Origin: Acidimicrobiales bacterium
GTDB taxonomy: Bacteria; Actinomycetota; Acidimicrobiia; Acidimicrobiales; Bog-793
DNA length: 6,765 bases
Direction of reading: 5' to 3'
Assembly (NCBI GenBank): GCA_030037405.1
Contig: JASHRK010000129.1
Coordinates: forward strand, 1-6,765
Of this stretch, positions 1-6,150 are shown one piece after another. Every line of letters starts with the position of its first letter. Positions within the stretch are counted from its first letter, which is position 1. The translations under genes and the position numbers were made by a program. The notes beneath the pieces are model-generated. The model did not search any database and was not told the origin of the DNA. It saw nothing but the letters and a program-made list of their open reading frames with translations.

Positions 1-983
1 CAACTCTCGATCCTGTTGCCCACCTCTTCCTTAGCCTTGTCGACGTTGCGAGAGATCCAGTCCGGCATCTCGCGCTTGCTGTCGACAGCACGGGTGACTT
101 GGCGGCTCGTTCCGTCCAGGTGGGCAATGGCACCGCTCTCCACCATGGGCAGGATCCGAAGGAGAGCAAAGGGGGATACGGCGCTGACGGCGAGCAAGGC
201 GATCGCCTCGACGAGCGCGGACAACCCTCCACGGCCGCCGCCGAGGGTGGCCACGGCGAGTGCCAGGACGGCCACGATCACGAGCTTCGAGAGCACGAGC
301 GCCGCCAACGTCTCCGCCAGGCGACGCCCCCAGTGGGCTGTGCCGGGGAACGTCGAGCCGATGAGAGCGAGAGGAAGAAACAGCGTCGCAACCGCGACAG
401 CGGCCGCCCGCACGGCGAGCTCCAGCCAGACGGCGAACGCCAACACCCCGGCAGCGACGAGAAGGAAGACGTTGACGGCGAGGTTGATCGGGTTGGCGCC
501 GAGAAGCGCTTCGTTCACGCCTCGGAAGAAGTCATGCAGCGACCCGCCCGTGCTGGCGATGAGCGCCGCGGAAGCTTGGTCGACTGCTGCGAGTCCGAGA
601 GCGACGAGCTCGACGGCAGCTCCTGTGAACACAAGGGCGAGGGGAAGACGGATAAGTGCCGCGCGAACAAGGCCCGACGGGTCCTGCCTCACGATCGACA
701 AGATGGCCGCCGCGGCTAGCAGCGGGAGAGCGACGGTCGCCGCGAGGAGCCCCATCGTGCGCAGCTCCGCCTGCCATCCGGGGCCGGCGAGAACGGGTCG
801 CGTCGTCACAGAGACGGCGGTCCAGATGAGCCCGATCATGTAGGCATCGGCGCGCGCGATCATCCGGTTCCACTCGGTGAACAAGAGGTTCACCGCCATA
901 CGCGCCGCTTCCTCCGCGATGCCGCGAAGCTCCGACGAGATCGGGTTTGTGATCGAAAGAGCGAGGTGAGCTCGCCGTTTCAT
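1..983 (-). CDS. TrbL/VirB6-like type IV secretion membrane protein (3' end cut by window)
   Basis: Reading the minus strand from the ATG at 983 gives an unbroken frame of 327 codons that runs off the left edge, so the C-terminus is missing. The protein has a mostly polar start (residues 1-70) and then about six hydrophobic segments near residues 75-98, 112-135, 165-190, 193-212, 225-247 and 253-280. A charged tail follows (residues 290-327, with KREMPDW and DKAKEE). The stretch FLPLAL...HWGRRLAETLAALVLSKLVIV (residues about 202-237) resembles the conserved core of actinobacterial TrbL/VirB6 conjugation proteins, which form the inner-membrane channel of type IV secretion systems. GGTGA lies 6 nt before the ATG, overlapping the stop of the upstream gene, and the stop-start distance is 6 bp, so the two genes are probably co-translated. 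The family call rests on memory of the family pattern and the DUF6112 neighbour. Topology and coding status are firm; the exact subfamily is not. Confidence 0.8.
   Translation of the reverse strand, partial: MKRRAHLALSITNPISSELRGIAEEAARMAVNLLFTEWNRMIARADAYMIGLIWTAVSVTTRPVLAGPGWQAELRTMGLLAATVALPLLAAAAILSIVRQDPSGLVRAALIRLPLALVFTGAAVELVALGLAAVDQASAALIASTGGSLHDFFRGVNEALLGANPINLAVNVFLLVAAGVLAFAVWLELAVRAAAVAVATLFLPLALIGSTFPGTAHWGRRLAETLAALVLSKLVIVAVLALAVATLGGGRGGLSALVEAIALLAVSAVSPFALLRILPMVESGAIAHLDGTSRQVTRAVDSKREMPDWISRNVDKAKEEVGNRIES
875..895. repeat. Perfect 8-bp inverted repeat inside the TrbL-like gene
   Basis: CGGTGAAC and GTTCACCG flank a 5-nt spacer. The repeat lies within codons about 30-36 of the TrbL-like gene, near the 5' end of its message. 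It could form a short mRNA hairpin or be a protein-binding site, or it may be chance in GC-rich coding DNA, since the arms encode ordinary residues (VN and FT). Confidence 0.4.
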
Positions 984-989
984 CGGCGA

Positions 990-1334
990 TCACCGGACCG
1001 ACTGTCCGGCGCTGAACAGGAAGTTGATCACCTCGGGGGCCGCCCCTATGACGAGGGCGGCTATGGCCGAGACGAGCACGGCACGTCGCCCCGACGAGGA
1101 GTACTGGTAGTTGTTCGAGTGACTCCCGAGCGCCCAGACGGCCGCACCGATGACGAGCCCGACGAGCGAGGCGACGAGCGCCCACCAGCCAAGCCCATCG
1201 GTGATCCGCTGAAGCGTGCTCTGCCCCGGCAGGGCCGAGGAGGAGGGATGGAAGGAGACGACGCCCCCGCCGGCAGAAACGAGGCGGGCGATAGGCGACG
1301 AGTGACGTGTGATCGGAGACGGGTGACTGGGCAC
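990..1334 (-). CDS. DUF6112-like small membrane protein (VirB2/TrbC-type, conjugation)
   Basis: A protein of about 114 residues with two hydrophobic segments: GLGWWALVASLVGLVIGAAVW, and the later AVLVSAIAALVIGA leading to PEVINFLF. Between them sits a polar loop, GSHSNNYQYSSSGRR. This two-helix hairpin with a conserved SHSNN/GRR loop and LPGQSTLQ before helix 1 matches the DUF6112 family found in actinobacterial conjugation loci, in the place where VirB2/TrbC pilin-like proteins usually sit. Start choice: GGGGAGG abuts the ATG at 1340 with no spacing, but lies 6 nt before the in-frame GTG two codons on, so GTG at 1334 is preferred; the ATG at 1340 would add two residues. The first 25 or so residues are partly encoded by an imperfect tandem repeat and look unlike a conserved domain, but there is no later ATG, GTG or TTG start before the family-like part. 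The TrbL-like gene follows 6 bp downstream. Confidence 0.75.
   Translation of the reverse strand: MPSHPSPITRHSSPIARLVSAGGGVVSFHPSSSALPGQSTLQRITDGLGWWALVASLVGLVIGAAVWALGSHSNNYQYSSSGRRAVLVSAIAALVIGAAPEVINFLFSAGQSVR
1286..1327. repeat. Two-copy 21-bp imperfect tandem repeat
   Basis: Two adjacent 21-bp units (1286-1306 and 1307-1327) match at 16 of 21 positions. On the minus strand they encode the repeated peptides SPITRH and SSPIAR in the N-terminus of the DUF6112-like protein. The GTGAC/GTCAC-rich pattern recalls low-complexity tandem repeats that are common between genes in GC-rich bacteria, so the repeat may have been captured into the start of this gene. Confidence 0.6.
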
Positions 1335-1384
1335 GGGCATCCTCCCCGCATGAACCGGGCTACTGCCGGCCGGCTACTTGAGCG

Positions 1385-1398
1385 GGTCGCCTGCGACC
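1385..1398. repeat. 14-bp palindrome in the leader of the secretion operon
   Basis: GGTCGC and GCGACC flank a 2-bp centre, giving a perfect palindrome. It lies just downstream of the likely minus-strand transcription start (about 1405), a normal place for a repressor operator. A second palindrome, GCCGGCCGGC (1365-1374), lies closer to the gene. The 2-nt loop makes a DNA-binding role more natural than an RNA hairpin. No regulator is identified. Confidence 0.4.
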
Positions 1399-1411
1399 GA
1401 GAACCGTGCCA

Positions 1412-1440
1412 AGTGTACCCGCCTTTTAGCGCGTTGTCAT
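1412..1440 (-). promoter_or_regulatory. Sigma70-like promoter of the secretion operon
   Basis: On the minus strand, ATGACA (1440-1435; five of six to TTGACA) is followed after exactly 17 bp by TACACT (1417-1412; four of six to TATAAT). Transcription would start near 1405, giving a leader of about 70 nt before the DUF6112-like gene. It reads away from, and partly overlaps, the control region of the plus-strand kinase operon. The call rests only on consensus match and position. Confidence 0.5.
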
Positions 1441-1449
1441 GTTGTCTCC

Positions 1450-1455
1450 TATGAT
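1450..1455 (+). promoter_or_regulatory. Putative -10 element of the kinase operon
   Basis: TATGAT matches five of six positions of the -10 consensus and lies 43 bp before the GTG start of the kinase gene. There is no good -35 at 17-18 bp upstream (the best is a poor TTAGCG at 1426-1431), as is common when an activator recruits polymerase. Transcription would start near 1462, inside the tandem repeat at 1456-1477. Confidence 0.35.
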
Positions 1456-1477
1456 GTGATGTCGACGTGATGACGTC
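1456..1477 (+). promoter_or_regulatory. Tandem 11-bp repeat, candidate response-regulator binding site
   Basis: Two adjacent 11-bp units, GTGATGTCGAC (1456-1466) and GTGATGACGTC (1467-1477), agree at 9 of 11 positions. OmpR/PhoB-family winged-helix regulators bind as head-to-tail dimers to direct repeats with an 11-bp period, and the gene pair just downstream encodes such a regulator. Self-control by the RegX3-like protein is therefore an attractive inference. The placement directly after the putative -10 would suit repression more than activation. The same stretch also holds the overlapping inverted repeat CGACGT-GATG-ACGTCG (1463-1478), which is an alternative reading. Confidence 0.35.
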
Positions 1478-1498
1478 GCCGCATGACAGGCTGGAGGT

Positions 1499-2752
1499 GT
1501 GAGCAGCGTCGTGCGCGTCACCGTGCTCGACATTGTCGTCGCCGGTGTCGTCGTGGTCGTCCTGTTGGGTCTTGCCATCGCCCTCCCGGGCCGGAGGCGC
1601 CAGCGCGCCTTGCGCCAGCGCCTCGGCGCAGTGGCGACCCGTCTCGGCGCAGAACCCCGCGAGGAGCGCGGGTCGGTCGAGGACTCTCTCTCGAACCTCG
1701 AGCGTGCCACCGAGCTCGCCGCCGAGGCGGTGGGCGACTCGAGCTCCGAGGCGATCCGTCTGCGCCGAGCGCTCGACACTCTCGTGCAGGCCGTCGTGAT
1801 AGTCGACGAGAACGGCAACACCGTCTTCTCGAACGGGCGGGCAAGCGGTCTCATGGGTGGCCGGCACGCCAACGCCATAGCTGCCCAGGCGGTCGAGGAG
1901 CTCCTCAGCTCCACTCCCCTCGGAGCTTCCGACGAGCGCACGATCGAGCTGTACGGACCGCCGCGCCGCACCCTCGTCGTGCGGACAGAGAGCATCGACA
2001 ACGGCTCGCGGAACCTCGGGACCATCGCCATCATCGAAGACGTCTCCGAGCGCCGCCGTCTCGAGGAGGTCCGGCGCGACTTCGTCGCCAACGTCTCGCA
2101 TGAGCTGAAGACCCCGATGGGCGCCGTCGGGCTGCTCGCCGAGACACTCCTCGGCGAGACCGAGCCTCAGGTGGCCCGTCGCCTGGCGCAGCGCATCCAC
2201 CAGGAAGCCTTCCGGATCAGCCGCGTGATCGACGACCTCATCGACCTCTCGCGGATCGAGAATCAGCAGTCCCCGCCGCGAGAGCCCGTGCCTCTCAGCC
2301 TCGTCATGGCGGAGGCCGCCGAGCGAGTACGCGCCGCAGCCGACCAGCGCGACGTCGAGCTGCTCATCGAAGAGCCGAGGCCGGACATCGCCATCCTCGG
2401 CGACCGCCGCCAGCTGACGTCGGCGATCTACAACCTCCTCGAGAACGCTGTGAAGTTCTCCTACGAGAAGAGCATCGTGCGGGCCGTGGGCAGCCACGAG
2501 AAGGACGACGCCGTCGTGCGCGTGGTCGACCAGGGGATCGGCATCCCCGCCAGGGACCTGGAGAGGATCTTCGAGCGGTTCTACCGCGTCGACCCGGGTC
2601 GCGGGCGTTCGACGGGCGGGACAGGCCTCGGGCTCGCTATCGTCCGGCACGTGGCTGTCAACCATCACGGGAGCGTCGGCGTCGAGTCACGGGAGGGTGA
2701 GGGTTCGACGTTCATCCTTCGCGTGCCCCTGAAGCCCCAGGAGCAGCCATGA
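1499..2752 (+). CDS. senX3: SenX3/PhoR-like membrane sensor histidine kinase
   Basis: This 417-residue protein senses a signal, autophosphorylates and passes phosphate to the response regulator encoded next. One N-terminal membrane helix (about residues 8-29) is followed by a basic stretch, so there is no large external sensor domain. A coiled linker and a PAS-like domain (about 85-185) come next. The HisKA box is RRDFVANVSHELKTP with phospho-accepting His201. The ATPase domain shows the N box NLLENAVKFS (Asn316), G1 DQGIGIP (Asp344), F box FERFYRVD and G2 GGTGLGLAI (from 373). Order, size and the H box closely resemble mycobacterial SenX3, which acts in phosphate sensing. Start: GTG 1499 has GGAGG only 1 nt before it, while GTG 1511 has it 13 nt before; neither is ideal, and both keep the membrane helix. 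The gene overlaps the regulator gene by 4 nt (ATGA). The symbol is given by similarity; no pst or phoU gene is in view to support the phosphate role. Confidence 0.92.
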   Translation: MSSVVRVTVLDIVVAGVVVVVLLGLAIALPGRRRQRALRQRLGAVATRLGAEPREERGSVEDSLSNLERATELAAEAVGDSSSEAIRLRRALDTLVQAVVIVDENGNTVFSNGRASGLMGGRHANAIAAQAVEELLSSTPLGASDERTIELYGPPRRTLVVRTESIDNGSRNLGTIAIIEDVSERRRLEEVRRDFVANVSHELKTPMGAVGLLAETLLGETEPQVARRLAQRIHQEAFRISRVIDDLIDLSRIENQQSPPREPVPLSLVMAEAAERVRAAADQRDVELLIEEPRPDIAILGDRRQLTSAIYNLLENAVKFSYEKSIVRAVGSHEKDDAVVRVVDQGIGIPARDLERIFERFYRVDPGRGRSTGGTGLGLAIVRHVAVNHHGSVGVESREGEGSTFILRVPLKPQEQP

Positions 2753-3507
2753 GCATCACTTCCCCCTCCCCGACAAGGGTGCTCGTCGTCGAGGACACCG
2801 AGTCGTTCGTGGACGCGCTCGTCGTGAGCCTCGAGCGGGAGGGTTTCGAGGTGTCGGTAGCCCGCGACGGGGTGGAGGCGCTCGAGCGCTTCGACGCCGA
2901 CGAGCCCGATCTCGTGCTTCTCGACGTCATGCTCCCCCGCATGTCGGGGATCGACGTCTGCAGGACGATCCGGACGCGCTCGCAGGTGCCCATCATCATG
3001 GTGACGGCGAAGTCGACCGAGCTCGACACGGTCGTGGGCCTCGAGGTCGGTGCCGACGACTACGTCTCCAAGCCTTACCGGCTGCGCGAGCTCGTCTCCC
3101 GCATGAGAGCGGTGCTGCGGCGCCACAGCGCCCATCACGTCACGGGCCCGGTTGCGACGCTTCCGGCGGGAGCCTCGAAGGCCCTCGAGATGGCCGACGA
3201 GGTGCTCGTGGTGGGCGACGTTTGCCTCGACGTGAGCCGGCACGAATGCATCGTCCGCGAGGAGGAGGTCAAGCTCCCTCTGAAGGAATTCGAGCTTCTC
3301 GAGATCCTGATGGCCAACGCCGGGCGCGTCGTAACCCGAGACAGCCTCATCGATCGCGTCTGGGGCCTCGACTACGTCGGCGACACGAAGACCCTCGACG
3401 TCCATATCAAGCGGCTCCGCTCGCGAATCGAGGTGGACCCGTCCGCCCCGGCTCTCGTCACGACGATCAGAGGAGTCGGCTACCGCTTCGAGACCCCCCG
3501 GCGGTAG
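2749..3507 (+). CDS. regX3: RegX3-like OmpR/PhoB-family response regulator
   Basis: A 252-residue DNA-binding regulator and partner of the kinase just upstream. The receiver domain (about residues 9-125) has the acidic pair Glu15-Asp16, the phospho-acceptor Asp59 in LLDVMLP, switch Thr86 in MVTAK, and Lys108 in YVSKPY. A longer-than-usual linker (about residues 126-155, including TGPVATLPAGASKALEM) precedes the winged-helix domain. That domain carries LPLKEFELLEILM, GRVVTRDSLIDRVWG, DTKTLDVHIKRLRSRIE (recognition helix) and TIRGVGYRFE. These blocks match RegX3 very closely, including VGDTKTLDVH. AGGAG lies 5 nt before the ATG, inside the 3' end of the kinase gene, and the start overlaps the kinase stop. 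The ABC ATPase gene follows after 13 bp, so the regulator is co-transcribed with a transporter. A candidate target site is the 11-bp tandem repeat at 1456-1477. Confidence 0.93.
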   Translation: MSITSPSPTRVLVVEDTESFVDALVVSLEREGFEVSVARDGVEALERFDADEPDLVLLDVMLPRMSGIDVCRTIRTRSQVPIIMVTAKSTELDTVVGLEVGADDYVSKPYRLRELVSRMRAVLRRHSAHHVTGPVATLPAGASKALEMADEVLVVGDVCLDVSRHECIVREEEVKLPLKEFELLEILMANAGRVVTRDSLIDRVWGLDYVGDTKTLDVHIKRLRSRIEVDPSAPALVTTIRGVGYRFETPRR

Positions 3508-3520
3508 GCGGCAGCACCAC

Positions 3521-4429
3521 GTGCCCGCGGTCGAGGTCGAGCATCTTCACGTCCGCTTCGGCGAACGGCATGCCGTCGACGACCTGAGCTTCTCGATCGA
3601 GCGGGGCGAGGTCGTGGCGTTGCTCGGTCCGAACGGAGCGGGCAAGACGACGACGGTCGAGACGCTCGAGGGCTACCGCCTGCCTGACGAGGGCGCCGTC
3701 CGCGTCCTCGGCCTCGACCCTTCGAGACAGCGCCGTGCGCTCGCGGCGAAGATCGGCGTCGTCCTCCAGAGAGGAGGCGTCTACCCGGTCATGAGCCCGG
3801 AAAGAGTCCTCTCCCTCTTCGCCTCCTACTACGACGGCCCGCGCCAGCCGGCCGACCTGCTCGCCCTTCTCGGGCTCGAAAGCGTTGCGAGAACGGCCTT
3901 CAAGCGCCTCTCGGGCGGCGAGCAGCAGCGCCTCCTCCTCGCTCTCGCCCTCGTCGGCCGACCGCAAGTGCTCTTCCTCGACGAGCCGACCGCCGGTGTC
4001 GATCCCCGGGGGCGGATCGCCGTCCGAGAAGTCATCGCCTCGTGCCGCGACGAAGGGGCGGCCGTGCTCGTCACGAGCCACGAGCTCGACGAGATCGAGC
4101 GCATGGCCGACCGTGTCGTCATCATCGACCGGGGACGTGTCCTTGCCAGCGGGTCCCCGACGGCGGTGGGCGGGGGCGGGAACGAGGTGCGTTTCTTCGT
4201 GGAGGGATTGCTCGACCGACAACGCCTCGGGGCCGCCCTCAGCGCCGAGGTGGTCGTCGAGCGGCCCTCGTGGTACCGCATCGCGGCCGAGAGCAGCCCT
4301 GCCCTCGTCGCAAGGCTGACGGCCTGGCTGGCCGAGAACGACCTCGTCCTCGGCGAAGTCCGCGTCGGCCACGAGCGCCTGGAGGACGTCTTCCTGCGGC
4401 TCGTCGAGGAGCGGGAAGGCGGCTCGTGA
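3521..4429 (+). CDS. ABC transporter ATP-binding protein, ABC-2 export type (DrrA/CcmA-like)
   Basis: This 302-residue ATPase powers the permease encoded next. Walker A is GPNGAGKT (residues 36-43), the Q loop has Gln83, the signature is LSGGEQQR (130-137), Walker B with the catalytic Glu is LFLDEP (Glu155), the D loop is GVDP and the switch is His188 in VTSHELDE. After the nucleotide-binding domain (about 1-225) comes an accessory C-terminal domain of about 75 residues, ending in LEDVFLRLVEE as is usual for DrrA-type exporters. The start is GTG, 13 bp after the regulator stop, with only a weak GGCGG ribosome site, so reinitiation is likely. Its end overlaps the permease start by 4 nt. The position close to heme O/heme A synthase genes resembles M. 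tuberculosis Rv1458c. The substrate cannot be read from the sequence; 'multidrug' labels for such proteins are usually default. Confidence 0.92.
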   Translation: MPAVEVEHLHVRFGERHAVDDLSFSIERGEVVALLGPNGAGKTTTVETLEGYRLPDEGAVRVLGLDPSRQRRALAAKIGVVLQRGGVYPVMSPERVLSLFASYYDGPRQPADLLALLGLESVARTAFKRLSGGEQQRLLLALALVGRPQVLFLDEPTAGVDPRGRIAVREVIASCRDEGAAVLVTSHELDEIERMADRVVIIDRGRVLASGSPTAVGGGGNEVRFFVEGLLDRQRLGAALSAEVVVERPSWYRIAAESSPALVARLTAWLAENDLVLGEVRVGHERLEDVFLRLVEEREGGS

Positions 4430-5145
4430 GGGCGCTGCGTGCTCAGGTTGCGGCAGAGGTCCGGATGACTCTCGAAAGAGGAGAGACGCTCCTTGTCACG
4501 ATTGGCATCCCGGCCTTCCTCCTCGTCTTCTTCTCCGTCGTGAACGTGCTGCCGACGGGCCGGCGGCATCCCGTCGACTTCCTCGCGCCGGGGGTGCTCG
4601 GGCTCGCAGTCATGTCGACGGCGATGGTGTCCCTCGGGGTCGCGACGGGCTTCGAGCGCAGCTACGGAGTCCTGAAGCGGCTCGGGACCACGCCCCTCGG
4701 CCGACCACGCCTCCTCGTCGCGAAAGTTGCCGGGGTGCTCGCCGTCGAGGTGATCCAGGTGGTGGTGCTGAGCGCCATCGCCTTCGGGCTCGGCTGGCGG
4801 CCCCACCTCGTGGCCAGTCTCGCCATCTGCGGCGAGCTGCTCGCCACCGCTGCCTTCGCCGGCGTCGGCCTCGCCATGGCGGGCGCCCTCAGGGCGGAGG
4901 TCAACCTTGCCATCGTGAACGCCTTGTACATCGTCTTCCTCCTCATCGGGGGGATCGTCTTCCCGCTGCAGAGACTGGGAGGCTTTGCCGCCTTCGCCCG
5001 CCTGCTCCCCGCTGCTGCGCTCTCGGGCGTGCTCCACCCGACGCTCGGGAGCGGGACGGCGCCAGGAGTCGAGGCATGGGTCGTGTTGGCCGCTTGGGCC
5101 GTGGCGGCACCGCTTGTCGCCGCCCTCCTCTTCAGCTGGGAGTAG
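4426..5145 (+). CDS. ABC-2 type transporter permease
   Basis: A 239-residue integral membrane protein that forms the transport path for the ATPase just upstream. About six hydrophobic segments lie near residues 22-42, 52-72, 101-121, 127-153, 161-181 and 215-236. Between the second and third is the cytoplasmic coupling motif FERSYGVLKRLGTTPL (76-91), typical of ABC-2 permeases (E-x-G-x-L-K-R-L-x-x-T-P-L). The start is the GTG at 4426 in a GTGA overlap with the ATPase stop, with GGAAGG a few bases before it; the same frame stays open further upstream, but that part lies inside the ATPase gene. The permease is short, near the small end for the family (compare DrrB), and has no large external domain. 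It resembles the place of M. tuberculosis Rv1457c next to a CtaA-family gene. Its substrate is unknown; a link to heme or cytochrome oxidase is suggested only by neighbours. Confidence 0.9.
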   Translation: MRALRAQVAAEVRMTLERGETLLVTIGIPAFLLVFFSVVNVLPTGRRHPVDFLAPGVLGLAVMSTAMVSLGVATGFERSYGVLKRLGTTPLGRPRLLVAKVAGVLAVEVIQVVVLSAIAFGLGWRPHLVASLAICGELLATAAFAGVGLAMAGALRAEVNLAIVNALYIVFLLIGGIVFPLQRLGGFAAFARLLPAAALSGVLHPTLGSGTAPGVEAWVVLAAWAVAAPLVAALLFSWE

Positions 5146-5147
5146 TT

Positions 5148-5167
5148 CCTGCTCGCCGCCGAGCGGG
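5148..5167. terminator. Hairpin in the convergent gap, possible two-way terminator
   Basis: CCTGCTCG (5148-5155) and CGAGCGGG (5160-5167) form an 8-bp stem with one G-U pair and a 4-nt loop. The hairpin nearly fills the 23-bp gap between the stops of the permease gene and ctaB, which converge. There is no T-run on either side, so it is not a classic intrinsic terminator; GC-rich actinobacteria often have such stems without a T-run. Confidence 0.45.
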
Positions 5168-5168
5168 G

Positions 5169-6113
5169 TCAGCGGACGTTGGTGCCGTATTGCACGAGCA
5201 CGTCGAGGACGATGGAGGAAAAGAGCACCGTCACGTAGGTGATCGAGTACCCGAAGAGCCGCATGGCCGACCTCGGGGTGGCGTCGCCCTCCCGGAGGGC
5301 CAGGGCGTAGAAGAGGTAGGCGCCGCCGGCTAGGCCGGACGCGCTCCAGTAGAGCCAGCCCATGTGGGCCACGACGGCGAAGGCGAAGGAACAGGCGACG
5401 AGGGCAAAGGAATAGGCGACGATCTGCCGCCTTACGCCGGCGAAGGACTCGACCACCGGGAGCATCGGCACCTCGGCGCGCTCGTAGTCGTCGCGGTACT
5501 TCACGGCGAGAGCCCAGAAGTGCGAGGGCGTCCAGATGACGATGAGGGCGAAGAGCACGAACGCCGCCCAGGAGAGATGGCCCGTCACCGCCGTCCAGCC
5601 GATCAGGACGGGAACGGCTCCGGCGACGCCACCGATGACGATGTTCTGCTTCGAGCGGCGCTTCAACCCGATGGTGTACACGAAGACGTAGAACAGAGCC
5701 GCGCCAAGGGCAAGACACGCCGAGAGGAGATTGACGAAGACGGCGAGGATGGCGAACGAGGCGGCCTCGATGACGACGGCGAAGGCGAGCGTCTCACCCG
5801 GTCTCACCGTCCCGGTCACGAGGGGGCGACTCTTCGTGCGCTTCATGACGGCGTCGATGTCCCTGTCGACGAACATGTTCATGGCGTTCGCCCCACCGGC
5901 CGAGAGCGTCCCCCCGGCCACCGTGGCGAGGATCAACCATCCCGAAGGGATGCCTCTCGCCGCGAGAAACATCGTCGGAACCGTCGTCACGAGGAGGAGC
6001 TCGATGATCCGCGGCTTCGTGAGAGCCACGAAACCGCCCGCCCGTTCGAGGAGGCTGGAAGATCTCCTACCGCTACCGCTGACCTGATCCGCCACCAGCG
6101 ACAGCTCACTCAC
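5169..6113 (-). CDS. ctaB: Protoheme IX farnesyltransferase (heme O synthase)
   Basis: A 314-residue UbiA-family membrane prenyltransferase that attaches a farnesyl group to heme B to make heme O, the precursor of heme A for cytochrome c oxidase. ALTKPRIIELLL (about 30-41) opens the first membrane helix. The first aspartate-rich motif is NMFVDRDID (Asn79, Asp83, Asp87), followed by KRTKSRPL; both are diagnostic of CtaB. The second motif is YRDDYERAEVPMLP (about 206-219), preceded by WTPSHFWALA. About nine hydrophobic segments run to the C-terminus. The frame is open upstream to 6266, but the family begins near residue 25 of this model. GTG at 6113 is chosen because TACAAT lies 7 nt before it and there is no ribosome site, which fits leaderless translation. 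The gene is divergent from ctaA and convergent with the ABC permease. Confidence 0.95.
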   Translation of the reverse strand: MSELSLVADQVSGSGRRSSSLLERAGGFVALTKPRIIELLLVTTVPTMFLAARGIPSGWLILATVAGGTLSAGGANAMNMFVDRDIDAVMKRTKSRPLVTGTVRPGETLAFAVVIEAASFAILAVFVNLLSACLALGAALFYVFVYTIGLKRRSKQNIVIGGVAGAVPVLIGWTAVTGHLSWAAFVLFALIVIWTPSHFWALAVKYRDDYERAEVPMLPVVESFAGVRRQIVAYSFALVACSFAFAVVAHMGWLYWSASGLAGGAYLFYALALREGDATPRSAMRLFGYSITYVTVLFSSIVLDVLVQYGTNVR

Positions 6114-6120
6114 AGGCGTG

Positions 6121-6150
6121 ATTGTACGACCAGTTAGACAGCCGTGTGCA
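6121..6150 (-). promoter_or_regulatory. Leaderless promoter of ctaB
   Basis: On the minus strand, TACAAT (6126-6121; five of six to TATAAT) ends 7 nt before the GTG of ctaB, so transcription should begin at or next to the start codon. TGCACA (6150-6145; four of six to TTGACA) lies 18 bp upstream as a weak -35. No Shine-Dalgarno sequence precedes the GTG. A -10 element ending about 7 nt before a start codon is the usual mark of leaderless genes, which are abundant in actinobacteria. Confidence 0.6.

Noticed and set aside
16..843. Plus-strand open frame of 275 codons at the left end
   Set aside because: It lies opposite the TrbL-like gene, whose minus-strand frame encodes clear membrane helices. 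The plus frame is Ala/Arg/Ser/Thr-rich and shows no domain.
1433..1446. GTTGTC direct repeats as a possible PHO box
   Set aside because: The two copies are 8 bp apart rather than 11 and do not match GTTCACC-type repeats, so they do not fit a PhoB/PhoP/RegX3 box.
1061..2668. Long minus-strand open frame (535 codons) opposite the kinase gene
   Set aside because: It is the antisense shadow of a gene with intact kinase motifs. Its product is rich in Asp, His, Arg and Gly without domains, as expected from a GC-rich antisense frame.
4042..4425. Upstream extension of the permease frame
   Set aside because: It lies wholly inside the ATPase gene and encodes an Arg-rich shadow. The GTG at 4426 with a 4-nt overlap gives a normal permease start.
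3829..5718. Minus-strand open frame of 629 codons across the ABC genes and the ctaB end
   Set aside because: It crosses three well-supported genes, is low-complexity in composition and has no recognisable domain.
5364..6137. Plus-strand open frame of 257 codons opposite ctaB
   Set aside because: ctaB carries all family motifs on the minus strand. This product is a charged, repetitive Glu/Asp/Arg/Gly shadow.
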